From Asanoa iriomotensis (GTDB taxonomy: Bacteria; Actinomycetota; Actinomycetes; Mycobacteriales; Micromonosporaceae): DNA of 58,193 nt. Location of the stretch: contig NZ_BONC01000050.1 of assembly GCF_016862515.1 (NCBI RefSeq), forward strand, positions 1 to 58,193, written 5' to 3'. Below are positions 16,009 through 24,831 of this stretch, in pieces; positions within the stretch are counted from its first letter, which is position 1, and the number at the start of each line of letters is the position of its first letter. Under the pieces are notes generated by a model that ran no database searches, had not been told where the DNA came from, and was given only the letters and a program-made list of their open reading frames with translations. Both the position numbers and the translations under genes were made by a program.

Positions 16009-19000
16009 ATGAGTGACATCAATGCGGCCAATGTGGTCGGACGGCGCGCGGAGGGTTCGGATGACGCAGCAGGCGCTCCGCCGGAATGGTTCGAGCACTC
16101 GATACCGGCGGATGGTGCTGCCGCACGAGAGTTCAGGGTGGCGTTCCGAGGACAAGCGACCGGTCGCCCTGGAGCAGCCGGTTTCCGACTACCTCGCCCG
16201 GGTCGCGCAGGGTGTCGAGCCCGCGTTCCGCTGCATCGCCGTCGGCGCTGCCCGCCACGACGGCGTGACCTGGGCGCGTGAGGACGTCGAGCAGGCCATC
16301 GCCGAGCACGACGGCCACCCCCGGCCACGCCTGACCACGCTCGCCGGCGCGCCGTCCGAGGGCGGGCTGCCGAAGATATTCGACCTGTTCCGTGAGCGCA
16401 CCGTGGCGCGCGCGGCCCGGCGGGCGGGCGCCGCCAATGTGCACAGCCGGATCCGCTCCTGGCTCACGTTGCTGATTATCGCGGTGGCGATCGTGATTAC
16501 CGCGGTGATTTCGCTGTTCACTCCCGAGAAAGACCCTGGGGCATCCGGCAATTCCGCCGCGGCGTCGCTTCTGGAGACCAGCACGTTGGTCAACGCTTTG
16601 ATCCTCGCGGCCCTGGGTGTGGCGGCCCAGGTGCTGATCGCATTTGTCAAGCCGGCTAAACGGGTGTCACGAAGCCAGCGGATCGTCGAGTGGATCGAGC
16701 GTGAACAGGGCAGTCGGCGCTATCAGCAGTTCGTCGACCAGCTCGCGGCCGAGTTCGCGAATATCGCGTCGCTGCGGTGCCTGGTGGTCGACGACTTCGG
16801 GCTGCTCGACAAGCCGACGCGGGACCTGCTGGTCGCCTACCTCGGCGACGGCCACGCCAGCGACCGGCGACCCGAGCTGTGGGTGGTGTTCGACCCGTCC
16901 GACGACCCGGCGACCAGGCTGTTCCGCGGCGAGCTCGCCCGGCTCAAGCAGGCGTCCCGGGTGGCCGGCGAGCGGCGGGCGCCGTACGGGGTGCGCCGCA
17001 CCCTGCACTACGAGCTGGCCGCGCTCACCGACGACCAGCGCCACGAGCTGGCCCACCGGGCGGGCCGGCCGGAGCGGGCCGGCTACCGCACCGTCAAGGC
17101 GATCCTGACCGAGACCGACGACACGCTGACCGCCTACTTCGAGCAGCAGATACCGCCGGCCCACCCGCAGCAGGATCCCGAGCGGTACGGCGCGTTCCAG
17201 CTGCTCTACCTGCTCGGCCAGGCCAACTCCTGGAGCGGCGCCGTCGAGCTGCCCGAGGCCCAGCTGATCAAGAAGCTCGCCGAGCACCGGCAGCGGTCCC
17301 GGGTGCTGCGCGAGGTGCTGACCGGCCCGAGCCTGAGCCGCAACGAGCTGACCCGCCGGTTGAAGGCGATGCGCACCCACTTCGCCCGCGTCGTCACCGA
17401 GATCCGGCAGCACGCCGAGCTGCGCCTGGCGGTGTCGGTCGAGGCCGGCGAGACGCTCGAGCGGGTCTCCGGCCGGTTCCGGCTCGCCAGCGCCGACCTG
17501 GGGCACCTGTTCTGGGCTTTGTATCGCGACGACAACCGGGCCATGACCGCCGACGACCCGTTCTGGCTGGGCAAGCTGGCGCAGCACCTGCAGCGGGCCG
17601 CCGCGCCGCGCGACCGTGCCGACATCTTCGGCGCCGACGCGGAGGCGCTCGAGGACCGGCTGTTCCAGGCGATCCTGCACGCGATCGACGACAGCCTGCG
17701 GTTGGGGCAGTTGCGACTAGTACCCGATCTGTTGCAACGGGCTCTTGACCTGCTCGACGAGGAGGACGCCAAGAACCGGGCAAGCCTGGCCGCACGGGCC
17801 CGCGACGCGTACGCGGTGATGGCCGACGACGTCGTCCTGCAGATCTTGTTGGAGCTGCGGACGTTCGACGGCTCCGGTCCGCCGCTGGCGGTCGACGACG
17901 ACGAGCCCGACGCCACCTCGCCGCTCGGGCTGTTCGCGCTCGCCTCGACCGGCGGTGCGCAGCAGCAGAAGTTGCTGGCGGCGCTGGCGCCCAGTCCGGG
18001 CCGGGCCGACCTGCACACCGACGCCGCGCTGCGCGGGAGCTGGCTGGCCCTCTCGCTGCTGCCGTTCGTGCAGGCCGAGACGCCGCAGCTGTTCGTGGCC
18101 GCGATCCGCGGCCAGTTCGAGGTGGCGTCCCTGACGAAGCCGATCCTCGACGCCCGCAGCGCCGAGCCCCGCGCGCCGCACGTGGCCGACCTGGTCAACC
18201 TCTCGCTCGGCCTGTGGTGCTGGGCGCTGGCCGGCGCGCAGGGCGGTTTCCCGGGTGCGAGCCTGGTCGAGGAGATCATCGACGCGCTGGAGACCAGCTC
18301 CTTCATCGCGAGCGAACTGCGGACCGGCTCGCCGCGCGGGACCGTCGACCTGGTCCGCGAGTGCCTGGCCGAGGAGCTGTTCACGGTCACCGCGGCGGCC
18401 GCCCTGCTGGTGCGGGCCGGCTGGCCCAACGTCCGCGCCGACGTGAAACCCAAGCTGGACGAGGTGGTCCGGTACGCCGTCGACGAGCTCGGCATCGACG
18501 CCCGCCGGCTGACCCGCCGTGGCGGCTTCTCCCTGGACGGGGCCGCCGGGGAGCTGTTCGACCGGATGACGCTGCTGCAGATGACCTGGCGGGTGCTGGG
18601 CTACGCGCAGCTCGCCACCGTGCTCAACATCCGGCGTGTGCAGTTCGCGGCGCTGCTGCCCGCGGCCAACCGGCCCCGGTCATCGGCCGAGGGGGCCGAA
18701 CGCAGCCTGATCGAGGACCGCGACCGCAGCGACCTGCTCGGGCTGCTCGCCAACCTGGCGGCCGCGGCGCGCGCGGTGCCCGGCAAGGAGGCGGCGGCCG
18801 AGGCCTTCGCGCACGGCGTGACGGCGGCGCTGGTCGGCCGGGCCAGCGAGGAGCTGCTCTCGCAACTGTGCCTGCTCGCCGTGGCACAGGCGCACGCGTT
18901 CGAGACCGAGCTGGGTCCGCAGATCGAATACCTGCTGGGCGGCTCCGCCGGCGGCGGCAGCCGCTTGGACGAGCTGCTGAGCACGGTCGACGACGCGCAG

Positions 19001-19987
19001 TTGCCGACCGTCTCGCTGTGGCTGTTCAACATCGCGCGGCGGTCCGACGCCGCTGGTCTGGCGGTGGTGACGGCGCTGATGCGGCGCGGCGAGGCGGTCA
19101 CCGACGAGGAGGTCCTGGCTCAGCTCCGCGACCGGCACCAGATCTTCGACCTGGTCGGCAGGCAGAGCTCGGGCGAGGCGGTCGACGTCGACCAGGTGCT
19201 CGACCTCTGGGAAAACCGCGACAGCACCAGCTATCCGTTCCTGCTCTACCGGCTGGTGGGCCGGTCCGACGGTCCGCTGCCGGCCCGGTTGCGCACCGAG
19301 GTGGCCGAGGTGCTGGCGGACTATGAGTCCTATCTGTCGACGACCGGGGTGGTGCTGCTCGCGGCGCTGGTCGCACAGCGGTCCAAGCGGCGTGGGCCCG
19401 CCGAGTTCGACGAGGCCCAACTGGTCACCGTGCTGCGGCGGGGGCGGGCCGAGCTGTCGAGCCTGCTGACGGTGGAGACCAACATCGAGATCCTGGAGTA
19501 CCTGCGCGGGCGGGACATCTCGCACGGCTCGGAATACACCAAGCAACTGACGTTGTGGCGGCAGGAGCGGCTGCGGCTGCTGGAGGAGCGGCAGCTCACC
19601 CAACTGCTCATGGCCGGCCGGTACGCGATGCTGCTGCTGACGTACCTCGAGATTCTCGAGGACTACGGCCTGCCGACCGGTGATCCGGACGACGAGGGGG
19701 ACGCCGAGCCGTTCCTGACCGTGCAGGGGCGCACGGTGCTCAACTCGCGGTTCGTCGCCGAGGCGCGGGCCCTGTTCGACCCGTCGTCAGCGCTGGAGGG
19801 CGGGCACACCGAGGCGCACAACGACCTGGACGACGCGGCCCGGGAGGCGTTGCCGCAACTGTTCGCGTTCCTGGTCGACCTGGACGGCGTACCCGAGCCG
19901 ATCCGGGTGATTCTCCGTCGGCACCGGGACGTGGTGCACGAGCGGCTCACGAAACCCGTCCGCACCGACCCGTCGATGCATCTCTAG
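16009..19987 (+). CDS. Very large membrane protein, KAP-like degenerate P-loop NTPase; N-terminus probably frameshifted
   Basis: The long frame (from GTG 16013) encodes 1324 residues. In that numbering GAPSEGGL (112-119) sits where a Walker A GxxxxGK[ST] would be, two hydrophobic segments follow (about 150-169 and 191-212), then LRCLVVDD (254-261) as a Walker B and WVVFDPSDD as a sensor-like strand. A membrane hairpin between Walker A and B is the hallmark of KAP NTPases; here the lysine and Ser/Thr are missing, so ATP hydrolysis is unlikely. The remaining thousand residues are helical and unrecognised. The natural N-terminus (ATG 16009) reads in another frame up to about 16146, where one extra C seems inserted. 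Its stop shares CTAG with the convergent gene. Confidence 0.7.
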
Positions 19988-20757
19988 AGGCCGGCGCTGC
20001 CTCTCAGCGTCTCCAGCGCGGCGCGCAGGGCGTCGGGGTCGACCGCGAATCCCCGGCTGTAGGGCAGCTCGACCTGGTAGAGGACGAACAGCATCAGCGC
20101 GACCATGCCGCCGAGGGTGGCGAACATGAGGCCGTTGGGTACGGTCCGGCGCAGGCCGAACAGGTAGAGGAAGGCGACGCTGACCAGGCCGCCGCCGAGC
20201 AGGATCGGCCATAGTGGAGCCGGCATCCGGGCGTCGGCGTCGCCGATCCGGGCCCGCCGGGCGGTGGCGGCGGCGCTCACCTGGCCGGCGAGCATCTGGT
20301 GGGCGGCCTGCTCGGTTTCGGTGGCCGGGCGGATCGCGTCGACCCGCTCGCGCAACTCGGTCGACAGGTTCTCGGCGGTCATCGTGCCGGAATGCGCGGT
20401 GCGCAGGTGATCCCATTCGCTGCCGCCGGCGACCTGGAGGTATCCGACGATTCTCTGCTGCACGTCGTCGCGGTCCGGTGGGGCCAGACGGTTGGCCGAC
20501 CAGTAGGCCTCGACCAGGCTGCTGGCCTCGGTTTCGGTGTTGCCGCCGACGTCGGAGCGCGGTTCCCAGACGGCGATGGCGGCGATCGCGATGAGGATCG
20601 CGTACACCATCGCGATCGTCGAATAGACCGTGCTGGCCGCGTCACCGTCGGCGACCCGCCAGCGCCGCGGCACCCAGCGGGACACGACCGTGAACCCGAT
20701 GACGGACGCGAAGGCCGCGGCGAGCACCACGGCGATCCCGGCGAGCAGCGTGTTCAT
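19984..20757 (-). CDS. DUF4239-like (bestrophin-like domain) membrane protein
   Basis: A 257-residue protein with about four transmembrane segments, two near the N-terminus (about 3-22 and 46-64) and two near the C-terminus (about 183-202 and 208-228), separated by a soluble helical stretch. This layout and the AVWEPRSDVGGNTETEASSL segment after TM2 match the DUF4239 family, whose function is unknown although a channel-like fold has been suggested for relatives. The ATG at 20757 overlaps the stop of the upstream secreted-protein gene (ATGA). The stop shares a CTAG with the convergent giant gene. Confidence 0.75.
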   Translation of the reverse strand: MNTLLAGIAVVLAAAFASVIGFTVVSRWVPRRWRVADGDAASTVYSTIAMVYAILIAIAAIAVWEPRSDVGGNTETEASSLVEAYWSANRLAPPDRDDVQQRIVGYLQVAGGSEWDHLRTAHSGTMTAENLSTELRERVDAIRPATETEQAAHQMLAGQVSAAATARRARIGDADARMPAPLWPILLGGGLVSVAFLYLFGLRRTVPNGLMFATLGGMVALMLFVLYQVELPYSRGFAVDPDALRAALETLRGSAGL

Positions 20758-22262
20758 CGACTTCCTCTCTTGGCGGCCGCCCGGGCGGCGACGGACGCGG
20801 CGGGTACGAGCAGCCCGACGAAGACCGACCACGTCAGCGGGAGGCGGTCGGGCTTGTTCGGTGCGGTGCTGGCGACGGGTTGGCGCAGTCGTTCGCGGGC
20901 GGGCAGGGGCACCGGTGGCGCACCCGGGTCGGGGATCGCCGCCGGCGGCCCGGCGAGGTCGCGGAGGTCGAGCGGCTCGTCGGTGGCGGCGGCTCGGGGC
21001 TTTGCCGGGCGCACCGTGATCGGGTGGTCCTCGACCTCGCCGGTGCCGCCAGGTCCGGTCGGTTCGGGCGTGGGTGGGGGATAGCCGGTGGGGCCGCCGT
21101 AGAGGCGGATGCGCAGGGTGGCGGGTACCGGTTTGTTGGTCTTGGGCCAGGTCAGGGTGACCGTGCGTGGTGTGGTGCCGGGTCTGACGGTGGCGGTGCG
21201 CAGGTCCCGCTCGTCGAAGCGGCCGTTGCCGTCGAGGTCGTGCCATGCGGCGAGGAGAGCCTTGTGCGCGGTGGCGTTGGTGACGGTGACCCGCACCGTG
21301 AGCGCGCCGTCGTCGGTGGCTTCCGCCGGCTCGGCCAGGGCGTCGTCGCTGTCCCGCTTGGCGGCGTCGGTTTCCGGGGTGACCGTCCGGCCGAGGGAGA
21401 GGCCCGCGGTGATCAGATGCCGGGGACCGTCGGCCGCGCGGCGGGTGGGGTAGGGCGCCGGGGCGTCGCCGTAGTCCCAGCCCGGTGGGCAGCTCGCGGC
21501 GTCCGACCGGACGGCCTTGGCCTTGCCGACGGTCGTGGTCGTCACCGGTGTGGTGGGGTCCGCGAGCGTGACCTGGTAGAGCCGGCCCGTCTGGTCGTGC
21601 AGGGCGCGGAGCGTCCCTTGTGGATCGATGGCGACGGCGCCGAAGGTGCCGGTCATGGGTAGCCCCGGCGGTCGGGCGACCGGGGTTGCGATGCCGGTGT
21701 GCGGGTCGACGCGGGTGAGCCAGCCGGCCACGATCGTGTAGAGCTGTCCGTCGCTGATGTCCCAGTCGGCGATCAGGGGCCGGAGCAGGATGTCGGCGCC
21801 AGGCCCGGTCAGGGTGTGCCGCGCGACCTCCTTGAGGGCAGGCATCCGGTAGGTGACCACCTCGCGCCCGGTGCGAACGATCCACCGGTCACCGCTGCCG
21901 GCACCGGCACCGGTGCCGCCGCTCGCGGCGGTGATGGGGTCGGTGGGGATGAGCGCGGGTGGTTTGGGCGTGCGCTTGACGACGCGGCCGGTCTGGTCGA
22001 AGCCAATTACGTGCTCGCCGCTGAGGGCCCAGAAGGCGTGGGTCTCGGGCACGTACGCGACCGCGTCCAGCGGCGCGTCGAACTCGGCGACCGGCGTCGG
22101 CTCGGCGTCCTCGCCGCTGCCGTCAAGCCGCAGCAGCGTGTCGTCGCGGGTCAGGTACACGGCGTTGGAGCAAGGGATCGGCGCCCGCGGTGCGCCCTCG
22201 GCAGGACCCGGCACGAGCAGCAGCGCCGCGGCCGAGACCGCGGCGGCGAAGCGGAGAATCAC
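20754..22262 (-). CDS. Secreted, membrane-anchored GEVED/DUF6923-like protein
   Basis: About 502 residues from the GTG at 22262, which gives a clean signal peptide (ILRFAAAVSAAALLLVPG, cleaved near AEGA). The first half looks like a beta-propeller-type repeat region (DUF6923-like: YLTRDDTLLRLDG, HDQTGRLYQVTL). The second half has the DYGDAP motif and ends its domain with GTGEVEDH, the GEVED signature of bacterial surface proteins. A C-terminal hydrophobic segment (about 475-492) plus RAAAKRGSR anchors it. A longer start at 22349 overlapping the prenyl synthase stop is possible. It lies second in a three-gene operon; its function is unknown. Confidence 0.72.
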   Translation of the reverse strand: MILRFAAAVSAAALLLVPGPAEGAPRAPIPCSNAVYLTRDDTLLRLDGSGEDAEPTPVAEFDAPLDAVAYVPETHAFWALSGEHVIGFDQTGRVVKRTPKPPALIPTDPITAASGGTGAGAGSGDRWIVRTGREVVTYRMPALKEVARHTLTGPGADILLRPLIADWDISDGQLYTIVAGWLTRVDPHTGIATPVARPPGLPMTGTFGAVAIDPQGTLRALHDQTGRLYQVTLADPTTPVTTTTVGKAKAVRSDAASCPPGWDYGDAPAPYPTRRAADGPRHLITAGLSLGRTVTPETDAAKRDSDDALAEPAEATDDGALTVRVTVTNATAHKALLAAWHDLDGNGRFDERDLRTATVRPGTTPRTVTLTWPKTNKPVPATLRIRLYGGPTGYPPPTPEPTGPGGTGEVEDHPITVRPAKPRAAATDEPLDLRDLAGPPAAIPDPGAPPVPLPARERLRQPVASTAPNKPDRLPLTWSVFVGLLVPAASVAARAAAKRGSR

Positions 22263-22332
22263 GACGCGGCCCCACCCGGGATCGGCATGTGCGGGCGCGC
22301 GGCCTTGGCGGCCTTGGCGGTGAAGCGGTGGG

Positions 22333-23388
22333 TCACCGGTCTCGGTCACCGGCCAGCCGGGCGATGGTGCGGAGGTCCTGCCCGCGCTCGGCGGTGATGC
22401 CGGGCTCGAGTTGGTCCAGCGCCGCGCGCAGGTGCCGGTCGGCCTCGCGGCCGCACCAGTCGCGCCAGCCGTCGGCGTCCAGGGACTCGGCCAGCTCTCG
22501 GGCCTCTACATCGGACATCTCGTGTTCCGCGGTGTACGCCGGCACGATGCGCTCCGCGCTCGGCGAGCCCGCCGCGAGCGCGGCGACTATCGGCAGGGAG
22601 CGCCGGCGGTGCCGCAGGTCGGAGTATGCCGGCTTGCTGGCGCCGCCCCAGATGCCGAGCTGGTCGTCGGACAGTTGGACGGCGAGGCCCAGCTCGGCGC
22701 CGAAGCCGCGGAGGGCCGCGATCTGGGCGGGGGTGCCGCCCCCCAGCAGCCCGCCCAGGCCGGCGCTGCACTCCAGCAGGGCGCCGGTCTTGCGCCGGGT
22801 CGCACGGAAGCATTCCTCGAGACTCACGTCGGCGCCGCGGCCGACGGCGTGGCCCTCGGCGAGCTGCGCGACGGTGGCGCTGAGCATCCGCGCGGCGGTC
22901 GGTGCCGCCGGGTGGGTGAGCCCCGCGAGCACGTCGAACGCGAGCGCGAGCAGTGCGTCGCCGGCCAGGATCGCGGCGCCGGCGCCGAACTCCTGCCACA
23001 CGGTCGGCCGGTGGCGGCGCGGGCCGGCGCTGTCGAGGACGTCGTCGTGCAGCAGCGAGAAGTTGTGCACCAGCTCGACCGCGACGGCGGCCGGGATCGC
23101 GGCGGGCACCGCCGCCACCGCGGCCATGCCCACCGGAGTGCCGCCGACCGCTTCCGCGGCCACCAGCACGAGCGCCGGGCGCACCGCCTTGGCGGCCGTG
23201 CCCCGCCGGTCGTTGCCTTTGCTGTCCCACCACCCGAAGTGGTAGCCGACCGCGCGCCGCGTCGTCGGCGGCAAGCTGTCGACGGCCGACCGCAGTGCCG
23301 GCTCCGTGACTGTCCGGGCCCGCTCGAAGACCCCGGACCCACGGCGGGGCGCCGGGATCGCGGATCGGTTGCCCAGGGTGACAGTCAC
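22333..23388 (-). CDS. Polyprenyl diphosphate synthase (trans-isoprenyl diphosphate synthase)
   Basis: This roughly 351-residue enzyme condenses allylic diphosphates with isopentenyl diphosphate. The first Asp-rich motif DDVLD (about 115-119, in LLHDDVLDSAGPRR) is intact. The second is DDQLG in QLSDDQLGIWGG, the variant common in actinobacterial enzymes, with Asp-5 replaced by Gly. Chain-length residues before the first motif are small and do not settle the product. I chose GTG 23388 (MTVTLGNRS); GTG 23412 and ATG 23442 are in-frame alternatives without a better ribosome site. Its pairing with surface and membrane proteins rather than carotenoid or quinone genes is unusual. Confidence 0.85.
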   Translation of the reverse strand: MTVTLGNRSAIPAPRRGSGVFERARTVTEPALRSAVDSLPPTTRRAVGYHFGWWDSKGNDRRGTAAKAVRPALVLVAAEAVGGTPVGMAAVAAVPAAIPAAVAVELVHNFSLLHDDVLDSAGPRRHRPTVWQEFGAGAAILAGDALLALAFDVLAGLTHPAAPTAARMLSATVAQLAEGHAVGRGADVSLEECFRATRRKTGALLECSAGLGGLLGGGTPAQIAALRGFGAELGLAVQLSDDQLGIWGGASKPAYSDLRHRRRSLPIVAALAAGSPSAERIVPAYTAEHEMSDVEARELAESLDADGWRDWCGREADRHLRAALDQLEPGITAERGQDLRTIARLAGDRDR

Positions 23389-23587
23389 GTCTGCACCGTC
23401 CAATCTGCACACGTTGGCTCCGGCGGCTGCTGGTTTGGGCACATGAGATCAGTGCGCCCACGCACACGCCAAGACCCCGTACGCGGGCTTGACCTGGGGT
23501 TTCACCCTTCAGGTGGGCCAGCTCCCGGTTCAACGCGCGGCAGCGGGCGCGAGACGCGGCCGACCGCCGGAAAGTTCGCGTCCGGGG

Positions 23588-23609
23588 GACGACATCGATC
23601 GATGTCGTC
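23588..23609. promoter_or_regulatory. Perfect 22-bp palindrome
   Basis: The arm GACGACATCGA is followed directly by its exact complement, giving 11 of 11 paired positions with no spacer. The size and position in a divergent promoter suggest an operator for a dimeric regulator. Confidence 0.6.
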
Positions 23610-23618
23610 GGGTATCGC

Positions 23619-23633
23619 CCGTGTGACACACGG
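23619..23633. promoter_or_regulatory. Perfect 15-bp palindrome
   Basis: CCGTGTG-A-CACACGG has 7-bp arms around one base, 9 bp from the 22-bp palindrome. It is a possible second operator in the same control region. Confidence 0.5.
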
Positions 23634-23806
23634 TCATCTCGGCCTGTTCGCGCCGGCATGCGCAGCCGCAGCGTCAGGAAGATGACAACGCGGGCTGTCG
23701 CCGGCCGATCACGTGGCGTTGAACTAGGGGTCGTCTTCGGTCGGGGTGTCAAGCGGCACCGGGTACCGTGTCGCCCGGGTGGGGGAACGCGACATGGGAG
23801 ATGGTG

Positions 23807-24712
23807 ATGATGGCGGGTCGGCGCGGTGGGCGTCGGGCGGCGGCGCTGCTGGCGATCGGTGTCGGGCTGGTCGGCGCGATCGGCATCGGGCTCGTGGTCT
23901 CCGCGGGTCCGGCCAGCGCCGCGGACGAGCGGGTCGACCTGCGGGCGGCGCGCACCTTCACCGCAGGCGGTGGCGCCGGGTCCGCGTCCGTCAGCGTGGA
24001 GCGGCGTGATCGCGGCTGCATCAACGTGCGCACCGGGCTCGGGATCCGGCTCGCCGACGGCATGAGCCCCAACCAGGTGCGCGTCGAGACGCAGAACGGT
24101 GGGCAGTGGCGGCCGGTCATCGTGGCGGACGCCGGCGGTGGCACCGTGGTCACCGAGCGCACCGCACCGGACCGCGCGTCGATCTGCGACCGGCAGACCG
24201 CGGTCGGCAGGTATCGGGTCAGCTTCGCTCAGGGCACCCCCGGCGGCAGCGTGACGATCATCGGCCAGGCGTTCAACGGCCGAGGCGAGCTCCTCGGCAG
24301 CGAGTCGGCGGCCGCCAAGGTCAACGGGGTCAAGCCCACGCCGAGCAAATCCGCCAAGAAGCCCAGCAAGAGCCCCACGCCCACCCCCGGGGTGACCGTG
24401 GACCCGGAGACCGCCGCACCCTTCGACGACCCAGCCAATAGCCCGGTCGCGATCGGCGTGCCGATCCCGCCGCACGACTCGGGCAAGGGCGGCTTTCTCG
24501 GGATGAGCGGTCTCGTCATGGCCGGCGGGCTGGTGCTGGTCGGCGTGGGTGCGGGTCTGATCGTGTTCCTGGTGCGCCAGTTGCGTGCCGACCGGGCCGG
24601 AAAAGCCCCGGCAAGCAACGATTCGCAGACCATCTTCCTGCCTCCTGTGCGTCCGGCGGCGGGCCCGGGAGTGGACCAGCCGACGGTGATTTTGCCGCGC
24701 GTCGAGGACTGA
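23807..24712 (+). CDS. Secreted protein with C-terminal membrane anchor, unknown function
   Basis: About 301 residues. An Arg-rich start and hydrophobic segment (AALLAIGVGLVGAIGIGLV) end in a signal peptidase-like ASAAD site. An extracellular beta-rich domain follows (about 40-165), with two Cys (CINV, ICDR) that could form a disulfide. Next come a Pro/Ser/Thr/Lys linker (about 178-205), a transmembrane helix (about 235-262) and a short cytosolic tail. It is thus a type I membrane protein presenting a small domain outside. GGGAG (23796-23800) fits ATG 23807 best among clustered starts at 23801, 23807 and 23810. No LPXTG motif was found, and I do not recognise the family. Confidence 0.75.
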   Translation: MMAGRRGGRRAAALLAIGVGLVGAIGIGLVVSAGPASAADERVDLRAARTFTAGGGAGSASVSVERRDRGCINVRTGLGIRLADGMSPNQVRVETQNGGQWRPVIVADAGGGTVVTERTAPDRASICDRQTAVGRYRVSFAQGTPGGSVTIIGQAFNGRGELLGSESAAAKVNGVKPTPSKSAKKPSKSPTPTPGVTVDPETAAPFDDPANSPVAIGVPIPPHDSGKGGFLGMSGLVMAGGLVLVGVGAGLIVFLVRQLRADRAGKAPASNDSQTIFLPPVRPAAGPGVDQPTVILPRVED

Positions 24713-24718
24713 GAATCG

Positions 24719-24750
24719 GGTTATCCACAGGCCTCGGTTATCCACAGGCC
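24719..24750. promoter_or_regulatory. Two perfect DnaA boxes within a 15-bp direct repeat
   Basis: GGTTATCCACAGGCC occurs at 24719-24733 and again at 24736-24750. Each copy contains TTATCCACA (24721-24729 and 24738-24746), a perfect match to the DnaA-box consensus TTATNCACA, in the same orientation. They lie 82-111 bp before the manB start. Confidence 0.65.
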
Positions 24751-24831
24751 GCGAGAGCCTTCGACGCCCGGCCCGACGCGCTCCGTTACGCTCGGCGGCG
24801 ATAAGCTGGCATCGTTCGAGGAGCGAGTGCG

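Larger units (their letters stand above)
23389..23806. other. Divergent intergenic region with two perfect palindromes
   Basis: No gene is evident here. It separates the leftward prenyl synthase operon from the rightward secreted-protein gene and holds two perfect palindromes (23588-23609 and 23619-23633) 9 bp apart, the only strong features I see. Confidence 0.6.
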
